This document shows, piece after piece, positions 34,562-45,784 of a DNA stretch of 64,000 nucleotides. A model generated the notes under the pieces. That model was given only the letters and a program-made list of their open reading frames with translations. It did no database searches and was not told the DNA's origin. The position numbers and the translations under genes were made by a program. Within the stretch, counting starts at the first letter, position 1, and each line of letters opens with the position of its first letter. Source of the DNA: Pachypanchax playfairii (Eukaryota; Chordata; Actinopteri; Cyprinodontiformes; Aplocheilidae); assembly GCA_006937955.1 (NCBI GenBank), contig SSNP01000420.1:1-64000 (forward strand), written 5' to 3'.

Positions 34562-35783
34562 CACTCACCGGCCACTTTATTAGGTACACCTGTCCAACTG
34601 CTTGTTAACACTTAATTTCTAATCAGCCACATCACATGGCGGCAACTCAGTGCATTTAGGCATGTACACATGGTCAAGACAATCTCCTGCAGTTCAAACC
34701 GAGCATCAGTATGGGGAAGAAAGGTGATTTGAGTGACTTTGAACGTGGCATGGTTGTTGGTGCCAGAATGGCTGGTCTGAGTATTTCAGAAACTGCTGAT
34801 CTACTGGGATTTTCACGCACAACCATCTCTAGGGTTTACAGAGAATGGTCCGAAAAAGAAAAAATATCCAGTGAGCGGCAGTTCTGTGGGCGGAAATGCC
34901 TTGTTGATGCCAGAGGTCAGAGGAGAATGGCCAGACTGGTTCGAGCTGATAGAAAGGCAACAGTGACTCAAATAACCACTGGTTACAACCAAGGTAGGCA
35001 GAAGAGCACCTCTGAACGCACAGTACGTCCAACTTTGAGGCAGATGGGCTACAGCAGCAGAAGACCACGCCGGGTGCCACTCCTTTCAGCTAAGAACAGG
35101 AAACTGAGGCTACAATTTGCACAAGCTCATCGAAATTGGACAATAGAAGATTGGAAAAACGTTGCCTGGTCTGATGAGTCTCGATTTCTGCTGCGACATT
35201 CGGATGGTAGGGTCAGAATTTGGCGTCAACAACATGAAAGCATGGATCCATCCTGCCTTGTATCAACGGTTCAGGCTGGTGGTGGTGGTGTAATGGTGTG
35301 GGGAATATTTTCTTGGCACTCTTTGGGCCCCTTGGTACCAATTGAGCATCGTTACAACGCCACAGCCTACCTGAGTATTGTTGCTGACCATGTCCATCCC
35401 TTTATGACCACAATGTACCCAACTTCTGATGGCTACTTTCAGCAGGATAATGCGCCATGTCATAAAGCTGGAATCATCTCGGACTGCTTTCTTGAACATG
35501 ACAATGAGTTCACTGTACTCAAATGGCCTCCACAGTCACCAGATCTCAATCCAATAGAGCATCTTTGGGATGTGGTGGAACGGGAGATTCGCATCATGGA
35601 TGTGCAGCCGACAAATCTGCGCCAACTGTGTGATGCCATCATGTCAATATGGACCAAACTCTCTGAGGAATGCTTCCAGCACCTTGTTGAATCTATGCCA
35701 CAAAGAATTGAGACAGTTCTGAAGGCAAAAGGGGGTCCAACCCGTTACTAGCATGGTGTACCTAATAAAGTGGCCGGTGAGTG
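34562..35783 (+). mobile_element. Complete DD36E Tc1-like (Incomer-type) transposon
   Basis: The 1,222-bp element begins CACTCACCGGCCACTTTATT and ends with the exact reverse complement. The inverted repeats at 34562-34590 and 35755-35783 are 29 bp with no mismatch. TA is duplicated at 34560-34561 and 35784-35785. A single intact transposase frame fills most of the interior. Perfect ends plus an open frame suggest a fairly recent insertion. Related remnants are at 4819-5515 and 45514-45782. Confidence 0.93.
34711..35751 (+). CDS. DD36E Tc1-like transposase, intact open frame
   Basis: This 346-codon frame has no stops or frameshifts. The N-terminal 110 residues contain the paired-like helix-turn-helix region, including SETADLLGFSRTTISRVYRE near residues 26-45. 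The catalytic residues are Asp155 (WSDESRFLLRH), Asp246 (FQQDNAPCH) and Glu283 (SPDLNPIEHLW). The spacing between the second Asp and Glu is 36 residues, unlike the 34 in the 25-kb element, which places it in the DD36E ('Incomer') group of Tc1/mariner rather than with Sleeping Beauty types. The box QAGGGGVMVWGIFSW at 188-202 is well preserved. The start codon follows a 149-bp leader after the terminus. Only three bases separate the stop codon from the right inverted repeat, a compact design. Activity is not demonstrable from sequence. Confidence 0.95.
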   Translation: MGKKGDLSDFERGMVVGARMAGLSISETADLLGFSRTTISRVYREWSEKEKISSERQFCGRKCLVDARGQRRMARLVRADRKATVTQITTGYNQGRQKSTSERTVRPTLRQMGYSSRRPRRVPLLSAKNRKLRLQFAQAHRNWTIEDWKNVAWSDESRFLLRHSDGRVRIWRQQHESMDPSCLVSTVQAGGGGVMVWGIFSWHSLGPLVPIEHRYNATAYLSIVADHVHPFMTTMYPTSDGYFQQDNAPCHKAGIISDCFLEHDNEFTVLKWPPQSPDLNPIEHLWDVVEREIRIMDVQPTNLRQLCDAIMSIWTKLSEECFQHLVESMPQRIETVLKAKGGPTRY

Positions 35784-35785
35784 TA

Positions 35786-36604
35786 TGTGTGAGTAGCTAC
35801 TCAGGTGTGTCAGTGCATAAGAAGTTCCTGTAGTGCTCAAACAGTAAAACTGACACCAGCTTCTCAGTACTCGTAAATCAGGGTTAAAAAGAGAAAGTTT
35901 CTGTGTCTGGCTGTTCGGATTTACAGAGAAAGAAGCCTGTAACACATCAAAGCAATAAGTAATTATTCTTTCTGAGTGGTCTATTGAATATTTTGTCTTG
36001 TTCAATAAGAACACAAATTCATAGTTTTATCAGTGTTACAGGCAGATGAGATGGATGGAAGAAAAGGTCAAATTTTGGAAGGTTTTTTTGGAAGTTTTAG
36101 GAATGATTGATATCTTATCTGTTTCCTTCACATGACCTAATTTGGAGATAGAGAGATTAGCTCAGACCAAAGATATGAGCCAACGGCTAGTCCGAACAAG
36201 TATATCACTGATGTCTTAAAACAACTCCAATCCCAAAAATGAGATTGTGATTTATTCATTTACTTTAGCTCCAGATGAAAAACGTTTATAAACGTTTATG
36301 TCACAATTATTTTCCATTTTCATGGCTTTTGGAGCCATGAAAAGAAATGGCCCCAGGCTCCTTCAGATGTGCAACAGCTGGGTGGTCATGTAAGCACAGA
36401 CCTCTATGTAAATAACAGAGTCATGTGAGACTGACAGCAATGTAAAGACTTACAAAATACTGTTTGCATGAACTGCAATAGATTGTTTTTTTTTTTAGAT
36501 TGGAGGTGTTTAGATGGCAGGGATGCTTTTGAGCCATTGCTTTGATTAGCCTGTAGCTCATCTGTTTATTCCAGGTTAATTTTTTGTGTCCTTACTTGAA
36601 CCTG
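35786..36604. other. Non-coding DNA, nothing recognised
   Basis: I see no coding motif, transposon end or RNA gene here, only unique A+T-rich sequence. Confidence 0.5.
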
Positions 36605-36917
36605 GGCTGCCTGGGGGCACAGTTGGTAGCACTGTTGCCTTGCAGCAAGAAGGTCCTGGGTTCAAATCTGGGACCTTTCTGCATTGAATTTACATGTTCT
36701 CCCCGTGCATAAGTGGGTTTTCTCTGGGGACTCCGGCTTCCCCCCACAGTTCAAAAATATGCAAGAGGTGTGAGTGGTTGTCTGTCTATGTGTGGCCCTG
36801 TTATGGACTGGTGACCTGTCCAGGGTGTCCCCCACCTTTCGTCCAATGACAGCTAGAGATAGACACAAGCTCCCTGCAACCCTGAAGAGGAAGAAGCAGG
36901 TTTTAGAAAATAGATGG
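36605..36917 (+). repeat. Dispersed teleost repeat A, sense copy
   Basis: This is the same family as the copies at 10.1-11.0 kb and 23.6-23.9 kb, in the opposite orientation: AAGAAGGTCCTGGGTTCAAA, TTACATGTTCTCCCCGTGCA, GACCTGTCCAGGGTGTCCCC. It contains a weak tRNA B-box-like GGTTCAAATCT, but no A box is obvious. Superfamily not assigned. Confidence 0.75.
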
Positions 36918-39900
36918 AGATAGAAGCCGTTTACCTTAATTGTTCATAACATTTCAGCTTCAACAAGTTTAATACTGAACATTGGATTTATTGCTGTCGG
37001 AAGATGTGATTATTTTCTAGGAAAATGAAATTATTATTCAGATTGTTGTTGTGTAAAACACAGAAACAGAGCTAATCATTCTGGATGGACTGAAATGTAA
37101 AGTAATCCTTACTCATTGCTCCAAAATTTGTGGTCACATCTTATTGCTCTTGATGTACGTTTCATCTCTTGTGCTAGTTGCGTGGGTCACACACAAACAC
37201 ATGCACAGTTAAATGCGGGCTGTTTTTTTTTCATTAAGGTGCCATGTTTGACATCTGCAGTGCCAGTAATGACTCAAGGCAGGGTTTTATAAATACATAT
37301 GTTTGACTGCCGTGGGAGTGAGGAGGTTTTCTCATTAAAACTTCAAAATGAAACCAAGGTTGCTGGCTCGTGAAGTTTAGTTCCATATTTAATTACACTT
37401 GTAAAGCAGCAGCAGTAGCTGTGAAGAGTAAATTGGCAACACACAGGACTTCGGACAAACACACTGATGGTGGAAGCAAGTCGTCACTCAGGCCATGAAA
37501 GGCTACATGTGAATGGATGGAGGTCTGGCTCATCTGCAGTGTGTCGGAGTCTCGCAGGCTGGCAACGTTCCAGTCCTCTGCTCGCTTATTCATCTCTTTC
37601 TCCCACAGCCGGCATAAGCTGACGCACACACGCAGACATACAAACGCACACACTCGTGCACATACATTGAGCTTCTGCACGATTTCACACAGTATCATTA
37701 TTCTCCAACAAAACGCAATTCAGTAGTACCATTTGATGGCCACAAATTTATTTTTTTTTAAACTGCCATTTCAAAATCAGTTTCTTGGAGAAGATAAGTG
37801 TGCTGCAGTGTTACACAACTCAAAGTCCACTGGGCGGATTCCCAGAGGTGTGTGTACGGAGTATAGACTAAACTGACATTCAAATGAAAATTTTCAGCCA
37901 TGAGGGTGAATTATGCATACAAATGTGCCACAAGTTTGAAAAAAGATGGTATGTAGATTTGCCAGTTAGGTGGTTCAGGGTGTGGAGGAAGTAAATAAAT
38001 AATCCTGTTTAATAATTCATTGAAATTCATGTTGCTTTCCCTCCAGTCTTGAGAGTATTTAGAATGCAGCCTTCAAGGGCCCCTGCTTCTGACTCGTTGT
38101 GGTGTGTGGTAAGATTATTGGAAGTAAGAGAGAAAGATCAAGCACACACTCACATAGCATGTGCACACATAGATTTACCAATACAGTATTGATGTCCTCT
38201 GTATCATATGTTCAATAACGGTGGAAAAGGACATCCTCTGTCAACATCTTATCCCCCCTTTTTTTTGCCTCATTTCTCCCTGGAACGACAGATCTGATCT
38301 CCAGAGTGCAAGCAGAAGTTCACACAGGGCTTCAGGCTGGTGAGTACACTGATGCTGAGAGAGATGGCAAAGCAGACTTAGAGAGGAGTGCAAATTGGAT
38401 CTAAAAACCTTCCATGGGAGGAGAAAAAGGAGAAAATAAAAGCAGAGATGAGGGTAGAGAGAGCAGGGACGGAGAGGAGGAGAGAAGAGCCTAAAGGCTA
38501 CTGATTTCATGTGTGACCCATTCCTGATGATGTCTTTCCTTGATAGAATTACACCAGGAAATAAAATGATCCTGTCTCCATCAGTATGTGTGTGTGCATA
38601 CAAATTGTGCAGTTCCAGTGTGGTGCCTCGATCCAATTTGCAACTTTACAAGTCATTACACCATGACTAAATTCATTAATACAAGGATTTGTTTGTAAAA
38701 TCTTTTGCTCTGTTTGGATGCTGTTAAAATAAGGCAAAGAGGAGGAAGTTTCTGAATATCAATATATGTTAATGACCTTAAGGGGGGTTAATGATCAAGA
38801 AGATTTTATTAAAACAGCCTCTTGGTGTATTTGCAGGGTGCAGCTTACACTTTGGCACTGCTATTCTCTGCTAATGATTAATAGTAAGGAAACATGATCT
38901 TCTAATTTGAATTTTTCTCACTGCTGGTGGTGCAGAAGTGAAAGAAAAGATTTTACTGACAAATAGTCAGTTGAAATTGAAGCTTACACTGAAGGCTAAT
39001 GAATCATGGGGGTTTTGAAGATACATAACAGCTTCAGTTCAACATCAGAGGGCTGTTTTGTTCTTCATTTGTTTTTATTTGTCTTCTTTTCTACTTCATG
39101 TGGGATTTTAGATCTGAGTTTCTATTTGCATCATGCCATTTATAACATACCACCTATGGTTTGTATTTACACCAACTGAAAGATGAAGTAGGTCTATATA
39201 GTCACAGTTAGATCCTAAGTTGGATACATTTTTTTGTTAATGCTAGTAAAGCTTTTTTTTTATTCACATTAGGCTTTAATGATTTAGTTATCGCCTCACG
39301 TCTGTTCACCGTCCACGGTCCTAAATTATTAAAACCTAGGAAACAGTTTTATTTAGCTGACAACTGAGGGTTTAAGTGAGGATTGCTTATTATAATGTAG
39401 AAGTGTTTATAATGAAGTAGACTTGAGAATTACTCTTGGGTTTTTTGTTTCCATCAAAGTCAAACAGCTCAACTTAGATTGTCTGTCCTTAAACAGTAAA
39501 ACGTTTCATTATCATGTTGTCAGGTTATATTCACACCTGTGACAGCACCTGTAAATTCCGTGTTATCACCGGGTCTGCTTGTTGTTAACGTTTGAGTCAG
39601 TACGAGCTTGTTCTTGTTGACTACTTTAGCTCCAGCTGAAACAAGACGTGTTTATAGATCACGGCATGGAATCAGCGGATCACCCACAGACTGTCCTCCA
39701 TCTGGACTTTTTCTGGTACTGTGCTAATTTCCCAGCTTTGTAAATCTAACTCGAGCTTCTGTGCTCATGCCAGATTCCTTCCAAACTGAATGCAAGCTGA
39801 GCTCCATGTGAAACAGATATGTAAAGGAACTGTTTGAATCTGTGCCAAAGCTAAAGCTAAAGCTATTACTTAGATGACTTTTATGTTAAATTTGTGGACA

Positions 39901-42821
39901 AAATGTTTGAAAAATGAAAAAAACCCAGCATATAAAGTCTGTTATTAACACATCAGTTTCACTGGTTGTTAAAGAAGTCCCTTTATAAGACATGAAATTA
40001 TCTAGCCCTAAAATCAATGTCCACCACCACATTATCACTATATTCTAGCTAAATGCTCTAATCATCTCAGTGTCACACAAAGAAAAGGAAAAACATTTCC
40101 TCTTTCCCTTGTGGAAATTTTAATATATAGTTTTTTTTTCTACAATTTTCACAAATGTGACAAAATGTTACTTGACAAGTGACAATAAGTTAATCAATCA
40201 CTGGTGTTGTTAACTGTTGTGAAGTCCGCAATTGTAATCAGACTTATGTGTGTGTAAAGATGTTCAGGCCTTCCTCCTACTCCTCCTCATGTTTCAGCTC
40301 ACATGCTGCAGGGCCTGGAGGTGCAGAAGGGTCTTGTTTTGTTGCCAACATCCAGCCTAGCTCTACAATAATGAGCTCTTCAGGCCCTGAACCTAACCCA
40401 AGCATGAAAAGCTTTTAGTTAAAAATAACATGGACATGGTCAAAGTATCATACAGTACTTCAGCAGTTTAATGTAGTGTTGGAAAAGCTTAAAAGAACAT
40501 CAACTTATGCTTTGATCCAACATGAAATCATTAAAAAACATTTGATATCTAAGAATTGTAAATGTTTATTCATGACAGGTGAACAGGAAGTCTGAGGCCC
40601 TGCAGGTTAACCGACACTTTTAGAGAAATTTCCATTTCCCCTGGTAAGAAAATCAGATGGGACTTGAAAGAGCTGCAGCATGCTAAGTCTGTTACCTGTA
40701 AGCTGCAAACCAAAAGATATATTTAAGCACAGACATAGATCACTGCACGCAGATTCCAGCTTCTTTCACGTTATCAGTGCTTTGAACAATGAGGTGCAGC
40801 GATGCAAATGAGCAACTCCATCCAGCAGATCTGGTGCAGAAACATCTTTCACTTATCTGTGGCAGCTCTGATGTGTCATCATCTGGATTAGCCTTGATGT
40901 TAGACTGGTTTACACAGCTATAAATTTCACACTGCATTTAAATAGATGCCTGGATGGAACAGCCATCATTCACTTCACCACAGTCTTGTGGTGGCTGTAA
41001 TCATAGTAATATGGCTGCATCTGTGTTTTTTTTTTTTCTTTTTTACCCTGGCTAAATTGCTGCTTACAGCAATAAGAGGGCTTTTATTCCCAGGGGCCAC
41101 AGTTAGTCAGTCAGCCTCTTACTGTCTTACTGCTGGGCTGTGCCACAGAGCGCAAACACTGTCACCAACACCGCCAAGCCCTTCTCCTGGAGTCTCCCTC
41201 CTCTCTGTTTGTTCTCAGAGCTATTATTTTTATCTAAAAACTTAAATGAGGCTAAAGAGAGAGAAGAGACAGGAGAGGGTGGATGGAGGGGGGTGGGGTG
41301 GGGTATGATGCGTACAGAAAGACAGAGCAAAGGAAAACTGTGATCGATGCTACCAGCGTGCGTCTGCATAGTGTACTGCTGCCAAATAGGAAGGCTATAT
41401 TGATTTACTCCTGTATTATGACAGAAAGGTGGTTCTCAATCCCGGCTTTGCATGCTGACACAAATTACCAGTTTCTCACTAAATCAAACAGAAAAAAAGG
41501 TAAAACTTGAGCTTTTTTAAAGCTCCATTTGAATATAAAAGGTGATGCCTGTGTGTGTGACTAAAACAGTTTGGGCAAAATATATATTTCATGTGGACTG
41601 TTGATGGCAGGAAGGTTATAACCTGTATGTTTTATCCCACACAAAGATATCAGCATCTCTGCATGCTTGATCTCCTCTGCAGATCAAGAGCAAACTCACC
41701 TGCAGGTCTGCAGGTGGATAATTATAAAGTGAGAGAAAACCATCTGGAGGTAAAAGCTAATAGTGTAATAGCACATTTAACATTTGTGGCGATATCTACA
41801 GGGGCCTCTGTCACAATGAATTAACCTCTACAGTAGTACGAACGTGTGCTCCACTGTGTGTGTACGTGTAAGCGTGTGTGATAAAAAGTGTGTATGTGAC
41901 CTGCTCAATCTGCATAAACACAACTCTAAATGTAAATCAAACAAGTAGGATTCACAAAGAAAGCTGTAACAGCTTGATTGGCTCTCTGTGATTCTGTGAA
42001 AGAAACCCAGACTGACAGATAATGTGTTCGTGGAAGGAAAGCAAAGTGAGCAATAAAAAACAAAGACGTCTTTAATTTATCACTTAAAATTAGCAACGAT
42101 AGCAAGCAGGAAACCAAATACATGGAGTTGTATTGGAATTCTGCAGCAGAATGTCTTGTGTTTATTTCCAGTCAGCAAAGCATATTTGCAGCTTTGTCAG
42201 CCTCCCACAAACAACAGAGCATGGTTCCATATTGTGATTTCTAAATCAGCCATCTGAATCCTGGCCAGAGTGATCTGTGAAAACAGTCTGTCTTCAGAAG
42301 TTCCCTGTGCTCTAAGCAACAACTGTAAAGCCAGTCTTTGTTTAAAAAAAAAGGTGCAGCAGAGACCGCAGGTCCTGCAGAAGCCTGACCTGATGAGATC
42401 AAAACCAAAGTGGGCAGTTTGATGTTAGAACAGAGACACCTCAAATGGTTGAAGTTATCTAACAACAAACAATCATTTAAAAAACCCACAAACAACAGTG
42501 AGCATCAAATTAAACAAGATAAGGCAGCACAAGAACTGGTTCACAGCAGCGGGTATTGTGATGAAAGAACAAATAATCCTGCACACAGCCCACTTTTTAG
42601 ATCAGAATAGACGGCAAATTGATACAATCAAATCCAGAAGAGTGGCACCACAACAGGAGACAGTATTCCCCTTCTTCTCTCACTTATGGAGTCAGAATTT
42701 GTGTTTCTATCTTCTTTTATGGAGCCATCGTTTCCCAAACCGCTCCTTTTATGTGACTCGGAGTCTGGTGAAAAATGGGAGAGATGCTATATATCTTTCA
42801 ACGCAGGGGCTAATCTCTTAT
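36918..42821. other. Non-coding DNA, nothing recognised
   Basis: This is long unique-looking sequence with short simple tracts, for example poly-T near 41027-41038 and a G-rich patch near 41280-41305. No transposon ends, coding domains or RNA genes were identified. The open frames present are short and low in complexity. Confidence 0.4.
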
Positions 42822-43123
42822 ACACACACACACACAAGTGTGTTTTGGTATCCTTATGGGGACCGTCCATTGACTTCCATTGATTTTAGTAACTAGATTT
42901 ATACCTAACCCAAACCCTTTTACTAACCTTAACCATTACTGATCTATAACTAACCCTAAGACTAACTAAAACTCTATTCACACCATACCTATAAACCTAA
43001 CCCCTAACCCAAAAAAGGGGAGTCCCCCCCATGGGGACCAGGCTTCGGTCCCCACAAGAACCCTCGGACCCCAGAAAGATAGTAAAAGTCAGGAAACTGG
43101 TCCCCAGGAGGTCAGAAATACAA

Positions 43124-43156
<33 letters not shown>
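42822..43156. repeat. CA-bounded 'ggggacc' repeat with telomere-like interior
   Basis: A (CA)n tract at 42822-42836 and a longer one, about 15 units, at 43127-43156 enclose a block with GTATCCTTATGGGGACC on one side and GGTCCCCACAAGAACCC, CTGGTCCCCAGGAGGTCAGA on the other. Between them is degenerate CCTAACCC/CTAACCTTAACC sequence resembling decayed telomeric repeats. This type of block is common in fish next to CA microsatellites; I do not know a formal class for it. Confidence 0.65.
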
Positions 43157-43158
<2 letters not shown>

Positions 43159-44924
43159 GTTTTTATTTTGAGACATTGCCAGGGTTACGTTCATTCATTT
43201 TCTATGTAAAAAATGAACAGCGAGCCCTAAGTAAATGTTGGCAGCACTCAACATAAGTACATGTAGTCGCAGGAGGCAGAATGACAATTGTATGTTCCGG
43301 GGAACAGCTGATGGAGTGCTCTTTGCTTCTGTGTATTTACAGGTTTCATTTTTTCAAGCATGTTGCAAAGAAGACAAACATAGTTCCAGACTTGTGTTTA
43401 CCAAAAAGGATGGGTTTTCACCCTAACCACATTTTTTTCTCAAACCAAAACAAGTAGTTTTAGTTCCTAAACTTAACCAAACATTGATTTGACATGGAAC
43501 TGTAAACCATGACATAAAACTCATCCCTGTTTCATATCTCCATCATCAAATACAGACTTTTAATCTGCTTTAATCCATTCAAACAGACAAGGTTTTACCA
43601 TCACGCTGCTGAGAATAGATGCTAAAACGTAGCCAAGGAATTAAAATGTGGAACAAAAGCACTTTTGACCAAGCATCAGAACATGATAAGTTGCAATTAA
43701 GAACAAGTTGTTTGGAGCTGAGGGTGAACTCAGCTGATTCAGTAGTGTGACATCACCTTTTTTCAAGACTGTGAGCAAGGAGTCAAGCAGAAATAAAGAG
43801 TGCAAATGCTGTTATTTTAGCTCACTACCAGAATGTGAGAAAATATTTAAAGGAAATAGTTTTTCAAAAGTGAATTTTATGGTCAAAGTTTGGTGAACTT
43901 TTTAAGATTTTTATTTTTATTAAATTGTGAAAAAATTAATTTCCATGCCACTACTTCCAATTTAATACTGTAGGATGTTAATTAATGTAAGAAGCTGACA
44001 ATCCCTTCCTGTTTGTTTACATTTCCACCCTCAATCCCCCAACAAACACATACATACACACACAAACACACACACACCTCTCCAACACCATCCCTACCTG
44101 TCTCTCTGTGTGCTGTATATACTTTCAGTGTACTAATGAGCCGTGAGATTGACAGCTGGATTACCGAGCTGGTTTGTAATCCTTTAATTTCTCCATTTAA
44201 GATAATCACCCTGAGGATGGAGTGCTGCCTGCAAACACATGCGTGCACACACGCAAATACACACTACATACACAAAACACACTGTGCTTAGATATAAATA
44301 AATAACTGTGTTTACACATTAAACAAGAAAATATGGTAAAAACAAGCGCATCCAGACACCCTGATCAAATATAGATTCAAAGCAGAATGAATCCAAAGGA
44401 CAAAACAGAGCACAAGCGCCTCTCTGGTGAGGGACCTTTTGATATTAGAGTTTGTAGAACAAAGGCATCTTGACAGAGCAGTCTTTTAATTAAGGCGATA
44501 GAATTGCAAAAGGCTCGTGGCTTCAAAAATGGCTGTACAGAACAATACAGTGTGGCCCTCTAGAGACGCATTTAGCAGCAGCTTAGAAGGATCTGTCTGT
44601 CGACCCAAGCCAAACGTAAATCACTTTGAGTAGGCCGTGTTTCTCATCTCCTACAGTGCTGCAAACTGAGAATATGAGTGCAGGAGAACATAGGAGGTCA
44701 AGCGGTTGAACAAGGTCAAACCGCCAACCTGTAATTCATCATCAAGACGAGAAACGATATGTCAATCTGAGCCCCAGAATCATCAAGGAAAAATGGGGGG
44801 AGGGTCATATAATACGAAGGGACAGCTCAACAAGATGGCGGATGGAGTTCCTCAGCTCATTGTTGAGTAAAATAAAGTTTCAATGCAAGAAACTTCAAAA
44901 GTTCCTCCATCTCATCTTGATCTA
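43157..44924. other. Non-coding DNA with an imperfect CA tract
   Basis: An interrupted CA-rich tract lies near 44040-44078 and another near 44228-44283. Nothing else is recognised. Confidence 0.45.
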
Positions 44925-45515
44925 CACTGAACAAAAATATAAATGCAACACCTTCATTTTTGCTCCCATTTTTCTGAGATGAACTCAAAGATCTAAAATG
45001 CTTTCCACATACACAAAATAACCATCTATCTCAAATATTGTTCAAAAGTCTGTCTAAATCTGGAACAGTGAGCACTTCGTCTTTGTGGAGATAATCCATC
45101 CCACCTCACAGGTGTGTCATATCCAGATGCTGATCAGACAGCATGATTATTGCACAGGTGTGTCTTAGACTGGCCACTATAAAAGGCCACTCTGAAATGT
45201 TCCATTTTGTTTTACTGGAGGGTCTGCATGAGGCAAATGGTGGTCACACCAGATACTAACTGGTTTTCTGAGTCTCCAGACCCCCAATAAAACAAAACGG
45301 AACATTTCAGAGTGGCCTTTTATTGTGGCCACTCTTAGGCACACCTGTGAGGTGAGATGGATTAACTCAGCAAAGAGGGGCTCACTATTACAGATTTAGA
45401 CAGATTTTTGAACAATATTTGAGATAGATGGTTATTCTGTGTATGTGGAAAATATTTTAGATCTTTGAGTTCATCTCATAAAAAATAGGAGAAGTATCAA
45501 AAAGGGTTGCATTTA
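44925..45515. mobile_element. Fold-back Tc1-type MITE, right end truncated
   Basis: The left end is CACTGAACAAAAATATAAAT, preceded by TA, a terminus typical of Tc1/mariner elements in fish. The left 140 bp or so (including ATGAACTCAAAGATCTAAAA, AACCATCTATCTCAAATATT, GTCTGTCTAAATCTG) recur in reverse on the right. The inverted similarity continues inward through CACTCTGAAATGTTCC and its complement, leaving a small loop near 45233-45280. It therefore has no transposase. The right terminus stops at GTTGCATTTA, about 15 bp short of a full end, where it abuts a different transposon. Confidence 0.85.
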
Positions 45516-45782
45516 GAGATGGTTGTGCGTGAAAATCCCAGTAGATCAGCAGTTTCTGAAATACTCAGACCAGCCATTCTGGCACCAACAACCATGCCAC
45601 GTTCAAAGTCGCTCAAATCACCTTTCTTCCCCAGACTGATGCTCGGTTTGAACTGCAGGAGATTGTCTTGACCATGTGTACATGCCTAAATGCACTGAGT
45701 TGCCGCCATGTGATTGGCTGATTAGAAATTAAGTGTTAACGAGCAGTTGGACAGGTGTACCTAATAAAGTGGCCGGTGAGTG
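45514..45782 (-). pseudogene. DD36E transposon fragment: 5' terminus and transposase start
   Basis: Read on the minus strand this matches the first 270 bp or so of the complete element at 34562: the CACTCACCGGCCACTTTATT terminus next to TA (45783-45784), the leader, and about 38 codons of the transposase N terminus including LLGFSRTTIS. The initiation codon is changed: the intact copy has CAGTATGGGG where this one has CAGTCTGGGG. The rest is deleted at a junction with the fold-back element. Confidence 0.88.
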
Positions 45783-45784
45783 TA

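Noticed and set aside
36605..36917. Reading repeat A as a tRNA-derived SINE because of GGTTCAAATCT
   Set aside because: The B-box-like word alone is not enough. No A box at the right spacing and no clear tail were found.
38241..38636. 131-codon minus-strand open frame
   Set aside because: Low-complexity Ser/Leu-rich translation of a purine-rich plus strand, with no motif.
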